From Guyanagaster necrorhizus (taxonomy: Eukaryota > Basidiomycota > Agaricomycetes > Agaricales > Physalacriaceae), in assembly GCF_019112545.1 (NCBI RefSeq), contig NW_025064947.1:1-64000 (forward strand): a stretch of 64,000 bases of DNA, in the 5' to 3' direction. Shown piece by piece: positions 1-10,594 of this stretch (positions are counted from its first letter, which is position 1; each line of letters opens with the position of its first letter). The notes under the pieces are model-generated. The model was given only the letters and a program-made list of their open reading frames with translations. It searched no databases and was not told where the DNA came from. The translations under genes were made by a program, and so were the position numbers.

Positions 1-510
1 AGAACTGTATCTAATTATTTTAAACAACTTATCACCATCTACTAGACTCCAGTCCATGCTTTTGAACACTGATATAGTGGTAACGTAATTGTGTTTAGCT
101 ATGAAAGAGGCGAGGAGCCGGGATAGGGCACTTAAATGGGACTTGTTTCTCTCTTAACTATCCACCACCATCTCGTCTATCCTACCCCGCCCATACATCC
201 ATATGCTTGTACTGCTAGCGTCCATATCCACGAGACAACCACATTCCTTGCCTTGGCACCACATTCCTTCTAACACCCTACTGTCTTTTAATCAACGATG
301 CCCTTATGTCTCTCATATCCTCCCATATTGATAAATCTCTTTTTTATATCTCTCCTAGATATTCGGGGAGTCTTACTGATGTCCTCAATTCGACCTGAAG
401 GGCCACTGGGAGCGTAGGCGCGAGGGTACGGTATATTCGGACCGTATCATGTGACCGTTAAGGTAGCCGTAGTTTTAACCGTTTTCGTACGCAGATGTTT
501 CATTGTCGAC
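1..510. other. No gene recognised upstream of first reading frame
   Basis: No conserved reading frame is visible on either strand. The stretch presumably holds the promoter of the gene that follows, and it could hide a short first exon with a signal peptide, but I could not find a convincing one. Confidence 0.4.
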
Positions 511-1706
511 ATGTTCCATCTTCCAGACACTGAGAGGGGTTACACTATCTCTGATGGCGTTACCCCTACTCCAGCACTCCCGGATGCCGAAACTCAGTAT
601 TCGCAGATCATGACATCAAACTCTCAGGACGATACTCAGGCGCCGTCGCCAACTCCAAGGTCGGATGCGCAAACCGAGGAGCCAACAAGTGCAATACCGA
701 CGGAATCTCATAGCAAGGATCCGACGGAGGATGCTATATCTGCATTCCTGGCATCGCCTACCACCAGGAGCTACTTGTGGCACTCGCCAAGCTATACCGA
801 GTCGCCCAGTCTGACTCCGACACTGCAAGATGCGGCGAGTAGCATTTATATCCTATCCAGCTCATCTTCGACGGTACAAATGCCTAATAGTACCAACCCA
901 ATTCGAGTAGGACCGGGCCTGGTAATTATCTTAACCTCAGTATCTTTGGCGAAGCAGCAACACGACCTTATTACACCTACAACTCCTTCTGCCACTTCCG
1001 ACCTTTCATCCCCAGTTTCTGTCGGTCCTTCGCACACTGCAACGCCGCAGACTTCACCTAAAGACTATTCTCTTCCGCGCCACCAGCTAATCGTCCTTGT
1101 CATTGGGTTCTTCAGTTTTCTCGGTCTGATTCTCCTTGTCTATTTCGTAGAAAGCAGGAACGCTTTCAAAAATGGTTAAATCGAGTACTAGGCATCAAAG
1201 AAGGGAAAGTAGTACGGTGGAAATTTGTTGAACGAGATAGCTTGACCGAGGAGAAAGAACAGGAGAAGCGCGAGTGTTCCTTCAGCCTCTGCATCATGCC
1301 GCCGACGCCCGAGGTACATCCCAAGGCCGAGCTGATGCCTACAGTGAAATCGCCATGGTTGACGCTCCCTTGGCAGATAGTTCCCAGTAATGACACCAAG
1401 CGATCTTTGTTGGGAGCAGCTGATATCAATGGTCGTGTTTCGGGGAGCCGATGGTCGGCTTACTCCTCGACGGGCACTTCCTCTGCCCCCTCTTCTGGCT
1501 CCTCAGGGTTGTGGTACGGAGACCACGAGTCAGTGCCGGAGAGAAAGAGTGTGCCTTTGCTATCGCCGGAGGTGTTCGTTACGCTTCCTTCGGGGTATTC
1601 GCAGTCTAGGAACTCGAGACAGGAAAGCGCGCCTGGTGACTGCGAGACCAGAAAATTGTTAACAACGATGTCGATGAGGGGCAAAGGCAAATATCGAACT
1701 TTGTAG
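511..1706 (+). CDS. Ser/Thr-rich single-pass membrane protein, apparently frameshifted after the membrane segment
   Basis: Translation from ATG 511 gives about 190 residues very rich in Ser, Thr and Pro, typical of an O-glycosylated fungal cell-surface stalk. One strong hydrophobic segment follows (codons about 192-214, nt 1084-1150, core IVLVIGFFSFLGLILLVYF). This frame stops at 1177-1179. The frame shifted by -1 is open across the same spot and continues as a basic juxtamembrane stretch (FRRKQERFQKW, from nt 1143) and a Ser-rich tail to the stop at 1704-1706. That is the topology expected of a type I surface protein with a cytoplasmic tail, so I read the two frames as one gene. No intron of usual size joins them, so a one- or two-base indel (mutation or assembly error) is likely. 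No signal peptide is visible at 511; a GTG at 451 and a missed upstream exon are alternatives. The function is unknown; sensor-like proteins share this architecture. Confidence 0.5.
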
Positions 1707-2716
1707 GAGTTCTGACGGATTTATCATATGACTGATGTTCGTTTCTTTCTTTCTTTAGGGTATCTTGATCGGCGTATCCTAATAACGAGTAGCCTTTCTT
1801 CGTTCACATACCAGTGGTGGCGATACTTCCGTTTAAACACCAAGGGAAGACTTCACAATTAACATAATGTGGAGTGATGAAAGCTGAACCTGGCGCTAAG
1901 CATAGTAGGCGATCAGACTCGTAGACTTAATACACCCGCTCTCCTAGAACTAAGAGCGACTCCTAGTTCGGACGATGGCTGCCTTCTACACCCTTTTTGG
2001 AAGAGGCACTCTCCTACCCCAGACTGTAATGGTCGGGACAATTAAAGCCCACAAAGATAGGATCCGATATTTCGTTTCAAGCCTTTGGAAGGATACAACT
2101 ATATAATATCCTTTGGTTATGTGATTCGTGTTTTTCCGGAAGAACGACTGCAGTAAAGAATGATTTTACAGGAATAGGCAAGGCAGGCTACACGCCAGCG
2201 CACACAATTTTCGGTCAAATCTGGCGATGATGTCATTCGAAATGAGGTGGGGAGCGGTACTCCTATACTCTGTATAATTACCAGTTTTGAGAATGCAGAG
2301 GTTGTATATATTTATATATTAAAATGTAAAAGTGTACTGCCACTGTGATTCGAGGAAATGTCCTGTGAACATGTCTGGGAATGACCTTCTGAGAATATTG
2401 ACATCCTGAGAAAAGCTGTGGGTCTGCAGACGAACGGTTTTCAAGGCCGCACTTCCCTGAAATTCTTCATCCAGCTGGTTTAGGACAGGACCTCATCGTT
2501 CAGACAAAGTTTTAATCGCGTTGTCATTGCTCAGGCTGTTATTTCAGGGAATATCCAATCCGAACTATTTCAGATACAATGCCATTGGATTGAAGCATAA
2601 AAACGATACGGTGAATTATGATCTTGAGAAAACAAGGTTTTTTGAATGAGATAAATGTTGGAATGGATACTAAGAAGTTATAAGACCGATTGTGTACACA
2701 TGAACTCGCCGATATT
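1707..2716. other. Intergenic, nothing recognised
   Basis: No long or family-like reading frame is visible, and no LTR, tandem repeat or RNA gene is evident. Confidence 0.4.
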
Positions 2717-3031
2717 CTAATGACCTAGGGTCAAGCAAGTTGGCTTGTAAATGTCCAACGAAGGTGGGAGCTTAACACTGTAAAGTTTCTCAATGTTGCA
2801 GGGCTCAATGCCATCCCATCCAGGCTCACGAAGTTCGAATTTCTCTACTGCCGATCTATCAAACAACGATGCATCACTATTAGGACCCTGCAGGAGGAAA
2901 TAAAAGCTTCGCAAATTCGGCCATACTATACGTGCCAATATCTCGGTAAGTTTCAATTTGTCTCTTTTCATGAAGCGGCTCCCGATCCCATACTCGCATT
3001 TGAAGTGGATAAAGATCGCACCGAGCCAGTA
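2717..3031 (-). pseudogene. Coding remnant, possibly of an F-box/leucine-rich protein
   Basis: The minus strand carries about 100 codons with protein-like composition (motifs such as WPNLRSFYF and SLFDRSAVEKFEL) ending at a stop at 2717-2719. The frame closes upstream and overlaps another open frame, and no clear start or splice structure joins them. The spacing of Leu and aromatic residues resembles the leucine-rich part of Agaricomycete F-box proteins. That assignment is an impression, not a match. It could also be the last exon of an undetected gene. Confidence 0.25.
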
Positions 3032-3681
3032 TGTCGTTAAGCATGGCAGACCACATAGTAGATGATGTCGACAGATTCGAATTGCATGTTGAATATGTCA
3101 AATCGGGTGATTTAAGTGAAACATTGTTTTAAGGCTTGTGCAGACCTTTCCTTGTCTCTACCAGTATATGTCGAAATTTAAGATCAGAAACCTTATGAAA
3201 AGCTCCAACGATTCGAATACTCGATATTGGGAAATTGTCCGCTCTGAAGAGTTAATGGGGGTTTGTTCTCCATAGAGCCAAGTGCTGCGTTGCTGAGGTT
3301 CGCCGGAGTCTCAGACCCAGTTGCCACCGCGGTCCGTGGTATGCGTTCTGTAAATTCTAAATTTAAACGCTGAATGATTTCGCCACGCCTGACGTTTACT
3401 CACTGGAGGGTTAAAATCAGAATATCACTTCCATCTATCAGATATTTGAAACGGCGGTATCGTTCAATTCCGAGCCGAGACAAGTCGTCACCACGGTATG
3501 AAATCAAGACGGTGACTTCCATTTCGGGAAGGTCGCCAGTTCTCTTCTACCACCAGCCTTTTGTTCTGTTCAGACTTGGGATCGCCGTGGGCCCCACTGC
3601 ATTCGAAGCAACGACCTCAGGCCGTCACGTCTCAGACGGTAAGCCGCGTGATATTGCAACCACCATAAATTTTTGTCTCAC
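3032..3681. other. Intergenic / promoter region of next gene
   Basis: No supported feature. An overlapping open frame at 3374-3814 has no start context or family resemblance and is treated as chance. Confidence 0.35.
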
Positions 3682-5182
3682 ATGTACCCTCTCAGCGCAT
3701 ACAACAGTATGGTACGAATTGCCAATGAGTCATACAGCTCAAAACCAAGTCCCGGCCACCGAACGCTCCAGAAAAAAGTACGAAACTATAAATCATTTCC
3801 TGTTGCTGTCGTAAAAAAGGAAGGGCCTTCTGACAACGATATCATCTTCCCTCTTTCGCGCTCCCCCTTGTCGAAACTGGATGATATATATGGTTGGAGA
3901 CACCCTGCTGAACTCGACTATCTCGACACCGTTGATTGGTCGAAAGCTGACATCATCAAATTCCTCGTCACGCATTGCTTCTCCGTTCCGGGTGGACCGC
4001 CCCACCGAGGCCGGTGGACTACCGTCACATTGGGAGACGGATCAACGACGGACATCCCTACTCCATACCGTATCCCTCTCATGTTCGCTGCCGACTTTCA
4101 ATGGACATCTCTCCAGCTGGTTCTCTCTGTTGACGCAAAGTTTCAGAAGAAGGAATGGGATGAGTTGAAAGGAGGGATACTTCATGTTGCGCGGCTGTGC
4201 GATGCCATGCTGAGAGCAGCTCGGAGAGCCATGGGTGTGGGAATGAAGCATACATGGCGATGCAAGACGTTCGACAGGGCGCTCGTGAGATATCATCTGG
4301 GTTGGCTTCTTTCTGATCCAGGGAATGTTGAGGAGTTTTGGGATTCGTACGGAAAAGAAGAGTATGAGAAGGATCCCGTTAAGCTTGGTGCGTTCTAAGA
4401 TAGTCCTTTCTGATAAAATGTTCATATGGTTGCATCTAGACTGGAAGAGATGGGTTTTGAAGGGGTATAAAGGATTTAAGCTCCACGAGGGGCAGATAGA
4501 GGGCGGTATCACGCTATACCACTGGACGCGTGGTTTGAAGGAACATCAGGGCGATTGGGTATGGGATCCGGCCGATGAGCTTCCATCATCTCACTCTGCC
4601 CTGAAGTATCTTGAACTTTGGAACAAAACAGGGATTTGGGGGAAAGACTTTGAAACAGCGGCATCAACAGATTTGAGCTCATCATCCCGCCTGCCAATCT
4701 GTCCTGTGATACTATGGATATTGATCCAATGTCATCAGAGATTTCTGTCCGTTTCCCCTTCTTACAACACTGAAACGCTATCACACGTTATACAGAGTTT
4801 GTCTCTAGACGAAATGCATATCTTTTCTCATGCCGAGTTCTTCGAAATTATTTATAGTCGCTTCAAGGAACAGGAACAGCAGATCTCCCTGCTCGAGATG
4901 GAAGTTCAGAACTTGAAGCAGGGGACTTTGAATATTACATTCCCATCGTGTCCCTCTCCTCTCCGGAAAACATTCGTACCTGCGCGAAATTTCCCTGATA
5001 TCCGGGATAAAGATTGCAAAAGTTTCTGGAACCATCCACTTGACCGTTTCCTGGCCCGAGGCTGTTCAGAGGATCCGGAACCTGTAGTGATGTCGAGTTC
5101 ACTCGCTGAGGGAGATATAGATGAGGCATCTTCAGCTGGACCAATAAAGTCATTGCGGAAACTCCGGAGGACCGGCAAATAG
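3682..5182 (+). CDS. Unknown two-exon protein with C-terminal coiled coil (482 aa)
   Basis: Exon 1 is 3682-4387 and exon 2 is 4440-5182. The 52-nt intron (4388-4439, GTGCGT donor, CTAG acceptor) joins frame 1 to frame 2 through a GAC codon, giving ...VKLDWKRWVLKG..., and the joined length divides by three. The middle part is rich in Trp and charged residues (YGWRHPAELDYLD, DWSKADIIKFL). Near the end a heptad-like stretch (FKEQEQQISLLEMEVQNLK) predicts a coiled coil, followed by an acidic/basic tail. No signal peptide or membrane segment is seen. I do not recognise the family. The gene is convergent with the minus-strand gene ending at 5352, leaving only about 170 bp for both 3' ends. ATG 3682 is the first in-frame ATG; a further upstream exon cannot be excluded. 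Confidence 0.6.
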
Positions 5183-5351
5183 ATCGCTGCGATGGGCTTA
5201 ATTTATCTGTCGTGTGTTACAGTCTCTTCGTAATCAGACGTCATCATTTCTGCCATTGACACTTGGTTAGGATTACTTTCACAGCATTCTGTCGCTACCA
5301 TAGAATATCACAGTCCCCCCGCTGTCGCAAACAGCTCTTTCATGGGGTCCT

Positions 5352-6590
5352 CTAACTCGCAAGCGCCGTTTCCGCTTTATCAGCCATTTTTTTCATCATC
5401 GAAAGTCTCTTCTCCATTATTCGACAGTCCTCTCTAGCCTCTACTTCCGATCTCCTGCTTTCCGCAAGCTCTCGTTTGATCGTCTTCATTTCATCATTCG
5501 AATCCGACAGTTGTCTTTTCATTGATTCGACCTCTGCAGCGAGCCTTGTACGTTCGGCTTGCATCTCCTCGGCAAGAGAATGGTAACCTCCTTTGATATC
5601 ATCCAGTAATTGGTCGATTATGGAGACAGAGGCTGGGATTCGATTATGTATTGTCAAAGTACTCTCTTGTGAAGCGGAAAGTGGTAGTTCGCCAGAATCA
5701 TCGTCACGGAGAAATTCAGGACCACGCAATCTTTGGTTGGTACGTGTCTCTTCCTCTCCTGCTTTCTCTTCCTTCTCACGTTTCCATTTGGTGGAAGGTG
5801 TGTGTGGCACTCGTCTCGACGAGGAGTTATTCCAACATTGCATTCCTGCATCCCAATCCCTAGATCGAGAAGCGATGCAGTATTTGCAGCGAAGTCCCTT
5901 GTACCTTTTGCGTCCTTCTGGGGAGTTAATCGGCACCCCAATCGCTTTTGCTTCGCAGCACAATCCTGCTATCTGGCATTTCTAACACTGTAGGACATGC
6001 TTAGCAATAAAACGTAAATGTACGGATGACGTACTGCTTCGTCGAACGTCGGAGCCTTGAGAGACCAATCACTGATATCTACAGGCCTATTCGTTCGACT
6101 ATGTGGTTTCACACTTTTCTCTAAGGCCTGTACCCATGGGTACTCCAGATACAATAGTTGTTTGAATTCACCATTGGTCATAGCTCTCGCCGCGTAAATA
6201 ATTTGGTCGCTCTCCTTCAACAATGCCTCTTTGAGAGGGACCAAGACTTCGTACGAGTATTTGTCCCAAGTTTCGTCACCATTCCATGGTCGATACCCAA
6301 GCCTCTTCTTCTCTCTATTCCATATTTTCTTGCACACAATATTAGAGAGCGAATGAGTCGAGACTGAAACTTACAATGCATTCCTTCTTATACAAATGGA
6401 CTTCTGCTTTCTTTCTAGACAAATTAGATACCGGTAATGCTTTCACTGGGTCTATCTTTATATTTGGCTGAACAGTGGAGTTTGAGAAAAGCTGAACATA
6501 CAACCGAGTAAGAATGAGCATCAGGGCGATTGGGAGACTCACTTCGTCAATATCTTCACCGTTCGAGATCACAGAATTCAAACGGGACAT
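5352..6590 (-). CDS. Unknown four-exon protein with Cys-rich patch and coiled coil (about 362 aa)
   Basis: Exons on the minus strand are 6590-6543, 6491-6375, 6328-6035 and 5981-5352. The introns are 51, 46 and 53 nt with canonical GT and AG ends, and all join in frame. Just after the last junction comes a cysteine patch (KCQIAGLCCEAK, then LRCKYC) that could bind a metal; this is inference. The C-terminal 90 residues are a clear coiled coil of charged heptads (for example ESMKRQLSDSNDEMKTI). No membrane segment is seen. The family is not recognised. The start at 6590 is the first ATG of the readable exon; the sequence upstream (about 6600-6700) could contain another exon, so the N terminus is uncertain. 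It converges with the plus-strand gene ending at 5182, and both end in coiled coils, but I see no homology between them. Confidence 0.55.
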
Positions 6591-7872
6591 CGGGAACCAA
6601 TTCTCTGGAATAACTTGGAGAAAGCACTCGTTGTTCTCCCTCTTTTACAAAAAGAGCTGGTGAGATGCGATAGAAAACTTTGCGAAGAAAATGTCGGGTC
6701 CATGAGAGAAGAAGCAAGAAGCAGTCCACGAGGGTCCGATCAAAGAGTCAAGAACACAAACTCTGGAACATTGAAATGAGCTCTTTGAATCCCGCACATC
6801 CAATGTTTGGGCAAACTCGATACCATATACGATTACCAATATACAGCAAGAAGGGGCTGCGCAGCCGAACAAAGAGGAAAAAGGGGGCCGTGGACGCATA
6901 GTGCAATGTTTTCCAGACTTCGATGCGTGAATGGCAATTCTGAAGCTGTTTATATGCATCGATGTAGTAGTAATCACAGCAAAAGATGACATAGATGCTG
7001 AAAATCAGCGGAAGAATACTACATCATAGCGGTTTGTCATGCATAGTGATGCTGTAGCCTTAGGTACGCGCGTCGGAGATGAAGTTCAGTGCTAGTTCCG
7101 AAATTTGATGGCCCGCTTTGGCCATCACCGCCTTTTTCTGCAACGACGCCTGTCGGATAATCATCGGACCTCTTACCTGACAGGCTCGATTTTGTCATAA
7201 AATAGAAACCTTCTGAAGATATCATGAACTCGAGATCGGAACACATTTAAAAGAATACAGCTTCGAATTAGAAATTGAAATCGGCAGGCCTACGAGAATG
7301 ATTCCTAGTTTCGCTAATAGTGACCTCTATCGGACAGGAAGTATATATTCAGGGAATTGCGAGGTTCATATAGAGAGCCGATAATCCGATCTTTTTTGTC
7401 TAGCAAAATCCGTTTGCGCATCAGGTATGTACAGTATCTATTAAATATCTGCTTCAGAGTCGCATCAAAAATATTCTTTGAAACGAGTCGAAGGAAGTGG
7501 TTACACATAACATCTGTGGGTGAAAGGGGCACGGGGGTTCTAAACCAAAGGCCTTTATATAGGGTTGAAATAGCTCAACTGGGTTCGGCTCTTATATATC
7601 TAGAGAGAATGGAGTTCACTCAAATCCCGAAACGTTTCAGGATATGTGGGAGTTCTGATCTTTCGTTATAGATTCCCATGCAGTTTTGTACCTGATAAGT
7701 CATGAGCTGCCTTTAAAAATGAATACCATATGACGAGCAATATATAAATGCTCCGCATAGGGGAGTCCTCAGGGCAACGATTTTCACAGGTGAAAGAAGA
7801 CGTTAAGGTAAATCCGATATCAAGCATCAGTCGTTCTATTAAAAAAATCAGAGCGACACGAGAATATCTATC
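6591..7872. other. Intergenic, nothing recognised
   Basis: Several short open frames occur on both strands but none has splice partners or family resemblance. The region probably holds the 5' flank of the minus gene at its left and the 3' flank of the aldo/keto reductase at its right. Confidence 0.35.
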
Positions 7873-9392
7873 TTAACGATATTCAGCTCCGCAGTCACCA
7901 ATTGTAGTAATCATCCGACGGCCATTTGAACGCTCCAAGACGACATCGATGGCCGTGCGATCCTCTTCAGTCAAATTGAATTCGAAGACACGGCTGTTGT
8001 CCACAGAATGTTCGGAAAGACCCAAACGCGCCCCTGGAAGTTGGACCTGAGACCGGATGAAAGGGTAATCGGAAGAACATCAGTTACCGATGATCACAGC
8101 TCCAACAAACTGATAATCTAATACCCATCGAGTGGCCACATTGGCGATACTGACACCTCCATGGCGATCACCGATGATACGCAGTACTGAGAGAAGCGAC
8201 TGGAATAGCGACCAGTCACCCCAGGCCTTCACAATCATGTCGAGGTACTATATTTCAATGGACGGGATGAGCCTGTGGGTAGAAGCGCGGAAAAAGACGG
8301 TACCTTTCGTTGAGAGGGCGTAAGATTGCCAGCGTAAGAATCTGGCTCTGGCTGATTAAGCCACTTGTCGGCGAGGAAACCGCCACACTGAATTTAACAA
8401 AGCCATCACGACAACGAAACAGAGATCAAGAAGATGCTCACCACGGTTCCATATGTTAAGAGCTTCAGGCCGTGTTTGTCACAAACATCCGACATGCCAT
8501 GAAGAGGGCGTGTATCAATCAACGAAAACTGTAAAGAGCAACATAAATGGTTTACAGCTCAAATCTGCCGGCCGAAGGGGTATCACCTGAACTTGATTAG
8601 ATACAACGACGCCCTGCCCCAGTTGAGCACAAATCTCGTCTGTATGAATAGCGTCGAAATTGCAAAGCCCGATCGCCGATATGAAACCATTATTTCGAAG
8701 ATCTTCAAGGATTTGGAGTGTTGGAAGGTATCCCTTATCCCCATAATCTTGCCAATGGAACTGTGGAGGGAAGAATTAGGCAAGGAGGTGGTGTCAAGAG
8801 AGTCCAGCTATACCTGGAGAAGGTCGATGTAATCTGTTTTCATCCTTTCCATGCGCTCCCGCACAGCGGTCTCGACTACGTCTCGGGTGGGCGTGATGGT
8901 CTTGAATACGCACCATTTCGTTGCTCCAATGATGTCAGACGGACAACGCTGGCTTTGTCGAAATTGACCCTGTCCGAGGATTATTAGTGAGACATTGATA
9001 TATCATCGGCGTGAGATTTCCTTACAAATACAATCTCCGCGCTTCCATAGTGGTCCGCTATCACACATTATGTGGCTCAATGATGAAAACATCATAGAGC
9101 AAAGTCTCACCCTGTAATATTTGGGGAAAGGGAAGACGGTAAGAGATATCAATAAAAGATCAGAAGAAATATTGTACCATGTCTGTGAAATCCAGATCAC
9201 TCCCGGGTATCATGAACAGATGTGAAGAGACATACCAAAAGCGGTGTACCCTGATTCGACATAGCGAGACATCGCTTGCCGGATCTTGGTAGCAGACGCA
9301 GTTCCCCAGGCGTTACTCGATAATTGCCACAGCCCGGTCCATACTCGAGGAGCCTGGATGGGACCGAGACGAAATGTTTCAAAGGAGGTCAT
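7873..9392 (-). CDS. Aldo/keto reductase, ten exons (338 aa)
   Basis: This is an NAD(P)H-dependent oxidoreductase of the aldo/keto reductase superfamily (TIM barrel), probably cytosolic; the substrate is unknown. Minus-strand exons: 9392-9236, 9182-9178, 9111 (one base), 9057-9026, 8969-8814, 8760-8587, 8528-8442, 8387-8304, 8247-8088, 8033-7873. Phases add up without a break. The catalytic tetrad is visible: Asp in DMADHYG, Tyr in the same motif, Lys in GATKWCVF, His in LLQFHWQDY. The C terminus has the cofactor-loop pattern of the family (GAVIIGARLG, then GDCGAEYR at the end). The start MTSFETF at 9392-9390 fits the usual short N-terminal strand (APRVWTGLWQLS). No signal peptide. The gene is transcribed away from the membrane-protein gene at 9821. 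The one-base exon falls inside the active-site motif; see the separate entry. Confidence 0.88.
9058..9177 (-). other. Two adjacent introns separated by a single exonic G
   Basis: Reading the minus strand, exon ACATG (9182-9178) is followed by a 66-nt intron 9177-9112 (GTACAA...TTACAG), one base G at 9111, then a 53-nt intron 9110-9058 (GTGAGA...GATAG) and exon CGGACC. Only by keeping that G does the frame give the conserved DMADHYG. Removing the stretch as a single intron would need non-canonical GT-TA or TA-AG ends. It could be spliced as two introns around a one-base exon, or sequentially, since removing the first intron leaves a perfect G|GTGAG donor. Confidence 0.65.
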
Positions 9393-9820
9393 GGATTGAA
9401 GAGATCGAACGCAACGCCAGTGTTATAAGTATAGTCAGGGCTCCACGAAGACCGAGAATTCCGCAACTTTTGCGCCGTAAGTATTTATATGAAAAGGTCG
9501 GATCGGTCTGCCTCGGGCATGCTTGCTGAAACATCAAGAACAGGTAGGACAAGGGTGATAGTGTCGATTCTAAGAAGGCTTTATCGGAATAGAAGGGGCA
9601 GATTTTTGGTTCTGAGATGAATTGCAATACTTACGGTGATCAAAGATTTGGCCGGTTTGGCCTCAGTTCTGCCGCCAGATGATGAAAAGACCCATTTGGG
9701 AGGCGAGATCCTTGTGCTCCGGAAGGAGAACTCCGACACAGCGCATTGGTCAACCTTATAAGATGATATGACCCGTGGATGAAACGATATCGGATTCGCA
9801 GACTCTTTGAACGAGACAAC
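9393..9820. promoter_or_regulatory. Shared intergenic region of a divergent gene pair
   Basis: 428 bp lie between the start of the aldo/keto reductase (minus) and the start of the membrane protein (plus), so both promoters must be here. I see no convincing TATA box or repeated operator-like motif. Overlapping minus-strand open frames here (9379-9937) look accidental. Confidence 0.4.
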
Positions 9821-10594
9821 ATGCCAGCTCCAGATGCATCTCTGACCGTCCGACCAGCACTGGGACATGTGTAAGCATTGTTTCAGATGACAACAGGGCT
9901 GTGGCTGATGCTCTCGCAGGAACTTGATGGTGGACACGTTTATCGCAAACGCCCAGGTCGACGAGTCAGTACACTTTAATACGACCTCGGGTTAATGACG
10001 CTAACTTGTTAGTACTCAGCCTGCGTAGTATCATCAGAAATCTCGTTGGATCCGGAATACCGAACATTGGCTCCACCTTCTCCGAGGCCGCCCGTAACCG
10101 TTTGCAACGATCTGGTGCTACCACTGACCCAGTTCAAGGGCCCCTCTTCAACCGAGACGCTCACGATGGAAGTATATATCCATCGGAGTACCTCCAGGAG
10201 GCATTGCGTCGTGCTCGTTGCCTCTTTGGTGCCGGTCTTGGCTTCACAAGCTTGGTAATCCTAGCTGTGGTAGTCCGTGCGACCATCGGACTTAGATGGA
10301 ACAATGAGAGCGAAGTAGCCAATATACTTGTAAACGTCGATGCGGATATTTGTCAAGCTATCCAAGTACGTATTCGTGTCGGAAGGATACACTGATGGAG
10401 ATGCTGATATCACGGGCTTACAGAGTTCGAAGGAAGAGCTCGAAGGAGGACGTGTCGATGACTATGCCATGGCTTGCGAAGCGGCGAGAGAGCTCCGGAA
10501 TGCTGTCAAGGAAAGTTTGTTGGATGTTGAATCCTGGGGTGGGGAATACCCTTTCGAGCGTGCCTCATCAAGTTTCGAGTACTGGAAAGTATAG
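9821..10594 (+). CDS. Small protein with one membrane segment, five exons (predicted)
   Basis: Proposed exons are 9821-9870, 9920-9956, 10013-10024, 10087-10365 and 10424-10594. The first, second and last introns are convincing (GTAAGC...CTCGCAG, 49 nt; GTCGAC...TTGTTAG, 56 nt with a CTAAC branch site; GTACGT...CTTACAG, 58 nt). The third, 10025-10086, is weaker (GTAGTA donor, CCGAG acceptor) but is needed to enter the better frame, which holds a single hydrophobic stretch (LVILAVVV region, nt about 10215-10300). The C-terminal 56 residues are acidic and helical and end in SSSFEYWKV. No signal peptide. I recall similar short membrane proteins in Agaricomycetes but cannot name a family. The N-terminal exons are less certain than the last two. 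Confidence 0.5.

Noticed and set aside
1137..1180. Programmed -1 frameshift in the membrane-protein gene
   Set aside because: No slippery heptamer of the usual X XXY YYZ form in the correct frame and no obvious downstream structure; indel preferred.
3374..3814. A 146-codon plus-strand frame
   Set aside because: It runs into the first exon of the gene at 3682 in a different frame and lacks any domain or splice partner.
9379..9937. Minus-strand reading frames between the divergent gene pair
   Set aside because: They overlap the real starts and splice sites of the two genes and have no family resemblance.
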